DNA of 11,917 bases from Gammaproteobacteria bacterium (GTDB taxonomy: Bacteria > Pseudomonadota > Gammaproteobacteria > SG8-11): the NCBI GenBank assembly GCA_016200445.1, contig JACQEQ010000124.1:1-11917 (forward strand), given 5' to 3'. Position 1 is the first letter of the stretch; each line of letters opens with the position of its first letter. Positions 7,533 through 11,917 of this stretch are shown in pieces. The notes under the pieces are model-generated. The model worked only from the letters and a program-made list of their open reading frames with translations. It had not been told where the DNA came from and made no database searches. A program made the translations under genes and the position numbers.

Positions 7533-8732
7533 GTGCTCGACCTTCTCCTGCTGGTGCACCGCATTCCCTATCCGCCGGATAAAGGCGACAAGATTCGTTC
7601 GTACCACCTGCTCAAGCATCTTGCATCGCAGTACCGGGTGCATTTGGGCACGTTTATCGACGATGTCGACGACTGGCGCCATGTCGATACCGTTAAAGCA
7701 TTGTGTGCGGAGACTTGCTTTGTGAAGCTCCAGCCGACGCGTGCGCGGATTCTCAGTATGCGCGGTTTTCTGAGCGGTAAACCACTGACCTTGACCTATT
7801 ATCGTAGTGCTGAACTTCAGCGTTGGGTACGCAAGACGATGGCTGCGCATTCGATCCAGCGCGTGGTTGCGTTTTCATCGGCGATGGCACAGTTCGCGGA
7901 TGAATTTACCGGCGTACGCCGCGTGATGGATTTTGTCGACGTCGATTCCGACAAGTGGGCGCAATATGCCAAGTCCAAACCGTGGCCGTTGAGCTGGGTG
8001 TATCGGCGCGAGAGCGAAACGCTGCTGAGTTATGAACGCAGCGTCGCAGCACGTTGGGATGCAAGCGTGTTGGTATCGAACGACGAGGCGGAATTATTTC
8101 AACGTTTGGCACCGCAATCGGCAGCACGCGTGTGCGGCATCTCCAACGGCGTGGATAGCGATTATTTTTCACCCGAACTCCGCTATGAAAATCCCTATCC
8201 CGCAGGCGGGCCGGTGTTGGTGTTTACCGGCGCCATGGATTATTGGGCGAATGTCGATGCTGTCGTATGGTTCGCACATGAAGTCTTGCCGCGCATACAG
8301 TCACAAATTAAGGACGCACGTTTTTACATTGTCGGTTCGCGGCCGTCGGCGGACGTGCTGGCGCTGCGTCAATGCGCAGGTGTGAGCGTCACCGGCACGG
8401 TGCCGGATGTACGTCCGTATGTGCACTATGCGGTTGCCGCAGTGGCGCCGTTGCGGATTGCACGCGGTATTCAGAATAAAGTCTTGGAAGCCCTGAGCAT
8501 GGCGCGACCGGTCATTGCGACCAGCGCGGCAGCGGAAGGATTAAAGTCACGACCGGAAGATGCGCTGTGGGTTGCGGATGCGGCGCAAGACTATGCGCAA
8601 CGGTGTGTCGCCATGTTGCGCGGCGAAATTGCGCCGCAGGCGGGCGCATCCGGCCGGCGCTGCGTGGTCGAGCATTATTCCTGGGCAGGAAATCTCACAC
8701 GCTTTTTGGAATTATTAGAGCCTGCCCGGTGA
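7533..8732 (+). CDS. XrtA-associated glycosyltransferase (TIGR03087 type, GT4 family)
   Basis: A 399-residue retaining glycosyltransferase of the GT-B fold, likely adding a sugar to the lipid-linked EPS repeat unit at the inner face of the membrane. The N-terminus LLLVHRIPYPPDKGDKIRSYHLLKHLA is characteristic of the XrtA-linked group, as is FVDVDSDKW in the first domain. The second domain holds ISNGVDSDYF, LVFTGAMDYWANVDAVVWF, VTGTVPDVRPYV and the donor-site region PLRIARGIQNKVLEALSMARPVIAT. It appears full length with no damage. The GTG at 7533 is preceded by AAGG at 7523-7526, which overlaps the upstream stop codon. The stop overlaps the start of xrtA by four bases (GTGA), so translation of the exosortase is probably coupled to it. 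Donor and acceptor cannot be told from sequence. Confidence 0.93.
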   Translation: MLDLLLLVHRIPYPPDKGDKIRSYHLLKHLASQYRVHLGTFIDDVDDWRHVDTVKALCAETCFVKLQPTRARILSMRGFLSGKPLTLTYYRSAELQRWVRKTMAAHSIQRVVAFSSAMAQFADEFTGVRRVMDFVDVDSDKWAQYAKSKPWPLSWVYRRESETLLSYERSVAARWDASVLVSNDEAELFQRLAPQSAARVCGISNGVDSDYFSPELRYENPYPAGGPVLVFTGAMDYWANVDAVVWFAHEVLPRIQSQIKDARFYIVGSRPSADVLALRQCAGVSVTGTVPDVRPYVHYAVAAVAPLRIARGIQNKVLEALSMARPVIATSAAAEGLKSRPEDALWVADAAQDYAQRCVAMLRGEIAPQAGASGRRCVVEHYSWAGNLTRFLELLEPAR

Positions 8733-9901
8733 GCACACCTGCGACGTATTCAGCCACACAGGTTGATGCAGCGCGTTGGCGCGCAGCGTGGCAGGCCGTG
8801 GCAATTTCGCTGGGTGTGCTGGCGGCGGCGTACTGGGCTACGCTGGCTTCCATTGTTTCAATTTGGTCGCACTCGGCTAGTTTTACCCACGGATTTTTAA
8901 TCGTACCCGTCGTCGTCTATCTGGTGTGGCAGCAGCGCACGGAGCTCCAGGTATTGACTCCACAACTCGCGCCACCGGCCCTGTTATTCTTGGGCACATT
9001 GGTCTTGTTGTGGTGTGCAGCGCACCTGCTGGTTATCAACGTAGCGCAACATTTCTCGGTCGTCATGATGATACCCGCCACCTTATGGTTTCTGCTGGGC
9101 GGCACAGTGATGCGGCGCTTAGCTTTCCCGATGGCTTATTTGTTGTTCGCGGTACCCTTCGGTGAATTTTTGGTGCCGACACTCCAAGACATTACTGCAA
9201 CTATTGCTGTCAACGCGTTGCAACTCACCGGCATTCCGGTGTTGTGGGAGGGTCGCTTCTTTTACATTCCCTCCGGAAACTTCGAAGTGGCAGAAGCTTG
9301 TAGCGGCGTGCGTTACCTGATTGCCTCGCTGGCGTTGGGTACGTTGTACGCTTATATCAGCTATCACTCGCTGTGGCGGCGTGCGGTATTTATACTTCTT
9401 GCAGCGATAGTGCCGGTTCTTGCCAATGGCGTGCGCGCTTATGGCATCGTGATGCTTGCGCACCTCAGTAATTACCAGCTAGCTATGGGTGTGGATCATT
9501 TCGTCTATGGCTGGGTGTTTTTCGGCGTGGTCATGGCGTTGTTGTTTTGGCTGGGAAATTATTTTCGCGATACGCCGGTAGTGCAAATTGCTCAGCAGCA
9601 GGTAGTGCACAGGAGTTCTAACTCAGAGTCACGCAACAATTGGCGCTGGGAGGTGCTGGCACTGGCGATTGTTTTATGTGGCCCATTGTTGACATTCGCA
9701 CTACAGCGCGAAGTTACAGCCCCGGCGGCATTCGAGCTGCAATTGCCGCCGCTTGCCGGGGCCTGGAGCGGGCCGCACAAAAGCAACGATGCGTGGATGC
9801 CGAAATTCAGCGGTGCCACCGCACAGCAGCGCGCGGAGTATCGCCGCGAGCAACAGGTGGTGCAGGTTTACATCTGCATACCGAGCACGGCGATCGCTTG
9901 A
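8729..9901 (+). CDS. xrtA: Exosortase A (XrtA), with truncated, frameshifted EpsI C-terminal domain
   Basis: A 390-residue polytopic inner-membrane cysteine protease/transpeptidase that processes PEP-CTERM sorting signals. Several hydrophobic segments flank the conserved catalytic residues: Cys191 in EACSGVRYL, Arg236 in NGVRAYG and His257 in GVDHFVYGW. All three are intact, so the exosortase part should work. After the last exosortase segment the same frame continues into an EpsI domain: a membrane segment at about 304-325, then LPPLAGAWSGP, WMPKFSGA and VVQVYI ending at residue 382. The family sequence is then lost: the last eight residues (CIPSTAIA) are off-frame and a TGA follows. The rest of EpsI continues in another frame (see 9880-10119). 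The GTG at 8729 overlaps the upstream stop as GTGA and gives the expected N-terminus; an earlier in-frame start would lie deep in the glycosyltransferase gene. Confidence 0.92.
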   Translation: MSTPATYSATQVDAARWRAAWQAVAISLGVLAAAYWATLASIVSIWSHSASFTHGFLIVPVVVYLVWQQRTELQVLTPQLAPPALLFLGTLVLLWCAAHLLVINVAQHFSVVMMIPATLWFLLGGTVMRRLAFPMAYLLFAVPFGEFLVPTLQDITATIAVNALQLTGIPVLWEGRFFYIPSGNFEVAEACSGVRYLIASLALGTLYAYISYHSLWRRAVFILLAAIVPVLANGVRAYGIVMLAHLSNYQLAMGVDHFVYGWVFFGVVMALLFWLGNYFRDTPVVQIAQQQVVHRSSNSESRNNWRWEVLALAIVLCGPLLTFALQREVTAPAAFELQLPPLAGAWSGPHKSNDAWMPKFSGATAQQRAEYRREQQVVQVYICIPSTAIA

Positions 9902-10119
9902 TTTGGAGCTGGTATGTGGTTGCTGGACAATCAACCGCAAACCCGCTGCTTGCGAAGCTGTACGAGGCCCGTGCACGCGTGCTGCGCACAAGCGGTGGCG
10001 CGGCGTTGATTGCACTGGCTATCGATAATGCCGAGGACATACAGCGTGCTTCCGCGCGCTTGCAAGAGTTTCTTATCGCAGCGCGGCGGCCATTGAACGC
10101 CAGTGTGGGAGGCGAGTGA
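9880..10119 (+). pseudogene. EpsI C-terminal remnant, out of frame with xrtA
   Basis: This stretch encodes, in the frame two bases on from xrtA, the end of an EpsI domain: HGDRLIWSWYVVAGQSTANPLLAKLYEARARVL, an alanine-rich stretch, then RLQEFLIAARRP, with TGA at 10117-10119. The WSWYVVAG and NP-LAKL blocks are the usual EpsI C-terminal signature. From memory, about 60 residues normally separate the VxLYI strand from this block. Here they are only a few codons apart and in different frames, so a deletion whose length is not a multiple of three is the simplest reading. The fragment has no obvious start of its own and is probably not translated, unless ribosomes shift frame. Its stop overlaps the start of the next glycosyltransferase gene. 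Confidence 0.8.
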
Positions 10120-11267
10120 TGGCTGCACCCTTAGTCGTACATATTATTCATCGCCTCGCCATCGGCGGTTTGGAAAACGGTCTGGTGAATTTGATCAATC
10201 ACATGCCGGAAGAGCGTTATCGCCACGCCATCGTGTGTATGACGCAATCCAGTGATTTTCGGCAACGCATTAAAAACCCGGACGTTGCGGTTTATGAGCT
10301 ACACAAACAACCCGGTCATGACATGGGTCTGTATTTTCGTTTGTGGCGCTTATTGCGCCGCTTACGGCCAGCGGTGGTACATACCCGCAACATCGGTACG
10401 CTCGAATGCCAATTCATCGCGCTGCTGGCCGGTGTATCAGCGCGTGTGCATGGTGAACACGGTCGTGACATGGCCGATATCGATGGCCGTAACGCGACCT
10501 ATCTGCGCTTGCGCAGACTGTTTCGTCCGTTGATCTCGCGTTACATCGCGGTGTCGCGCGATCTTGCGCAGTGGTTGCACACGCAAGCCGGCGTGCCGGA
10601 GGCGCGCGTGGCGCAGATTTACAACGGCGTCGACGAACAGAAGTTTCACCCGCGCGCTGCATTAGCGCGTGCAGTGCTGCCCACGGGTTTTGCGCCGCCG
10701 GATGCGATAGTCGTAGGCACTATCGGCCGTTTGTCGGGCGAAAAAGATCAACTGACGTTGCTGCGTGCATTTGCGCGTGCGCGTGCACTGCATCCACAGC
10801 GTGAGTTGCGATTGGTATTGGTTGGCGACGGTCCGCTCAAGGCCGAGATCGAACGTGAAATCGTTATCGGAAATTTACAAAGCGATGTCTGGTTGCCCGG
10901 CGCGCGCGGCGACATTGCAGAAATACTACGCGCGCTCGATATCTTTATACTGCCGTCACTGGGCGAGGGAATTTCTAACACCATCCTGGAAGCGATGGCG
11001 AGCGGTGTTGCGGTGATCGCCACGCGCGTCGGTGGGAATCCCGAACTGGTGGTGGAAAACGCAACTGGCAGATTAGTGCCTGCCGCAGATCCGGAGTCTA
11101 TGGCGCAGGCCATAGTGAACTACGTGCAGCAACCGGAGGTGCTGTGGCAGCATGCGCAAGCGGGACGGGCACGCATCGAACGCGAATACAGCATGGCTGC
11201 AATGGTGAGGCAATATATGGCGGTGTATGATGCCGCGCTCCTGAGAGCCTGTTCAATAACTCACTGA
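10119..11267 (+). CDS. XrtA-associated glycosyltransferase (TIGR03088 type, GT4 family)
   Basis: A 382-residue GT-B glycosyltransferase, the second sugar-adding enzyme of the locus. The N-terminus VVHIIHRLAIGGLENGLVNLINHMPEERYRHAIVC is diagnostic of the XrtA-linked group. Further blocks are VHTRNIGTLECQ, ARVHGEHGRD, YIAVSRDLAQWL, IYNGVDEQKFHPR, GTIGRLSGEKDQLTLLRAF and the donor-binding FILPSLGEGISNTILEAMASGVAVIATRVGGNPELV. The ATG at 10119 has a strong GGGAGG at 10107-10112, six bases upstream, so this gene can start translation by itself despite the broken EpsI before it; GTG 10116 is an alternative. The final residues, ALLRACSITH, are odd: the last eight codons and the stop run into the left arm of the inserted palindrome at 11245. 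Without the insert the protein would end ALLKL. The change is beyond the catalytic core and probably harmless. Confidence 0.93.
   Translation: MAAPLVVHIIHRLAIGGLENGLVNLINHMPEERYRHAIVCMTQSSDFRQRIKNPDVAVYELHKQPGHDMGLYFRLWRLLRRLRPAVVHTRNIGTLECQFIALLAGVSARVHGEHGRDMADIDGRNATYLRLRRLFRPLISRYIAVSRDLAQWLHTQAGVPEARVAQIYNGVDEQKFHPRAALARAVLPTGFAPPDAIVVGTIGRLSGEKDQLTLLRAFARARALHPQRELRLVLVGDGPLKAEIEREIVIGNLQSDVWLPGARGDIAEILRALDIFILPSLGEGISNTILEAMASGVAVIATRVGGNPELVVENATGRLVPAADPESMAQAIVNYVQQPEVLWQHAQAGRARIEREYSMAAMVRQYMAVYDAALLRACSITH
11242..11244 (+). repeat. Left copy of putative 3-bp target-site duplication (TGA)
   Basis: TGA directly before the GAGCC end of the palindromic element; its partner is at 11386-11388. 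Three bases alone match by chance about once in 64, so the support comes mainly from the restored reading frame when one copy and the element are removed. Confidence 0.5.
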
Positions 11268-11385
11268 AGGGCGCATTGCGGCGTTAAAATCGAACTCAGA
11301 ATGCTCACATACGACGTGTATGCTCCGCTTCTTCGTTCGATTTTGCCTAGCACTGCATCCCTTCAGTGAGTTCTTGAACAGGCTC
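11245..11385. mobile_element. MITE-like palindromic element flanked by TGA direct repeats
   Basis: A 141-base near-palindrome. The outer arms, 11245-11271 and 11359-11385, are inverted copies matching at 26 of 27 bases and start GAGCCTGTTCAA. The inner arms share AAAATCGAAC (from 11286) with its inverse GTTCGATTTT, and the centre has CATAC/GTATG around 11309-11323. Immediate flanks are TGA at 11242-11244 and TGA at 11386-11388, consistent with a 3-bp target duplication. Taking out the element with one TGA makes CTG AAG CTA TGA, a clean in-frame stop for the glycosyltransferase, which supports insertion. It encodes no transposase. A 3-bp TNA target and GAGCC ends recall the IS1031 subgroup of the IS5 family, but that link is inference. 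The RNA would form a very strong hairpin between the last two genes; there is no T-run, so it is not a standard terminator. Confidence 0.72.
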
Positions 11386-11388
11386 TGA
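11386..11388 (+). repeat. Right copy of putative 3-bp target-site duplication (TGA)
   Basis: TGA directly after the GGCTC end of the palindromic element. The next bases, AGCTATGA, supply the ancestral last codon and stop (CTA TGA at 11391-11396) of the upstream glycosyltransferase when the element is removed. Confidence 0.5.
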
Positions 11389-11428
11389 AGCTATGAATTT
11401 ACCCTTATAAAAACTGAGAACTTAAGCC

Positions 11429-11917
11429 ATGTGCGGAATCGTCGGCATATTTGATTTACGCGGTCAGCGCGAGATAAACGCGGATTTGCTCCATCGCATG
11501 AACGAAACCCAGTTTCACCGTGGGCCGGATGAGGGCGGTGTGCATCGCGAACCGGGCGTGGGTTTTGGACATCGGCGCCTGTCCATCATCGACTTGTCCA
11601 CCGGCCAGCAACCGCTGTTCAACGAAGATGGCTCGGTGGTCGTGGTATTCAATGGCGAAATTTATAATTTTCAAGACCTGGTGCCATTACTCACGGCTCG
11701 CGGTCACGTGTTTCGCACCCATTCCGATACCGAAGTGATCGTGCATGGCTGGGAAGAGTGGGGCGAAGACTGCGTTAAACATTTTCGCGGTATGTTTGCG
11801 TTCGCCATTTGGGATCGCAACAAAAAAACGCTGTTCATCGAACGTGATCGCCTCGGCATCAAGCCGCTGTTCTATGCGGAACTGCCCAACGGCTTATTGG
11901 TATTTTCGTCTGAATTA
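11429..11917 (+). CDS. Asparagine-synthase-like amidotransferase of the XrtA locus, N-terminal part
   Basis: The frame is open from ATG 11429 to the window end, giving 163 residues of a protein normally near 630. It is the class II glutamine amidotransferase domain: Cys2 is the N-terminal nucleophile after Met removal (MCGIVGIF), with HRGPD (30-34), GHRRLSIIDL (47-56), NGEIYN (75-80) and SDTEV (99-103) forming the glutamine pocket. The start of the linker to the synthetase domain is seen in ERDRLGIKPLFYA and FSSEL. XrtA loci carry a dedicated member (TIGR03108) in this position, probably amidating a sugar acid or related EPS precursor; a housekeeping AsnB cannot be excluded without the C-terminal domain. 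The Shine-Dalgarno is weak (GAGA at 11416-11419). The palindromic element ends 43 bases upstream, so expression may depend on read-through of a strong hairpin. Confidence 0.9.
   Translation, partial: MCGIVGIFDLRGQREINADLLHRMNETQFHRGPDEGGVHREPGVGFGHRRLSIIDLSTGQQPLFNEDGSVVVVFNGEIYNFQDLVPLLTARGHVFRTHSDTEVIVHGWEEWGEDCVKHFRGMFAFAIWDRNKKTLFIERDRLGIKPLFYAELPNGLLVFSSEL

Noticed and set aside
9901..10119. Separate small gene between xrtA and the second glycosyltransferase
   Set aside because: Its sequence is the C-terminal end of an EpsI domain and it lacks a proper start, so it is better read as a remnant.
11245..11385. Palindrome as an ordinary Rho-independent terminator
   Set aside because: Much too long, with no T-run on either side. 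Flanking TGA repeats and restoration of the gene end on removal fit an inserted element better.

Overview
The window looks like a piece of a Betaproteobacteria or Gammaproteobacteria chromosome. GC is moderate, GTG starts are frequent, and the genes are packed on one strand. It carries most of an exopolysaccharide (EPS) locus of the PEP-CTERM/exosortase A (XrtA) type. Family assignments rest on motifs and gene order recalled from memory; no search was run.

Layout, all on the + strand. Positions 2-820 hold the 3' end of a c-di-GMP phosphodiesterase (EAL domain). A 312-bp non-coding stretch with a plausible promoter and a structured leader follows. The EPS operon then runs: outer-membrane export lipoprotein (1133), Wzz-like chain-length protein (1768), BY-type tyrosine kinase (3333), outer-membrane beta-barrel (4325), NodB-type polysaccharide deacetylase (5751), FemAB-like acyltransferase (6655), glycosyltransferase (7533), exosortase XrtA with a broken EpsI tail (8729), EpsI remnant (9880), second glycosyltransferase (10119), a 141-bp palindromic MITE-like element (11245), and the start of an asparagine-synthase-like amidotransferase cut by the window end (11429).

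How the genes fit together: the two glycosyltransferases, the amidotransferase, the FemAB protein and the deacetylase would build and modify the polysaccharide. The chain-length protein and kinase would control polymerisation, and the export lipoprotein and barrel would carry polymer through the outer membrane. XrtA is the membrane protease/transpeptidase thought to process PEP-CTERM proteins that associate with this matrix. No PEP-CTERM substrate gene is seen here.

The system is known, but this copy shows decay or remodelling. The EpsI domain fused to XrtA has lost an internal segment and its frame. The FemAB protein lacks about 55 residues in frame. The ATPase gene usually found between barrel and deacetylase is absent. 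A palindromic element has inserted at the very 3' end of the second glycosyltransferase; removing it with one copy of a TGA repeat restores an in-frame stop two codons later. The XrtA catalytic residues (Cys191, Arg236, His257) are intact.
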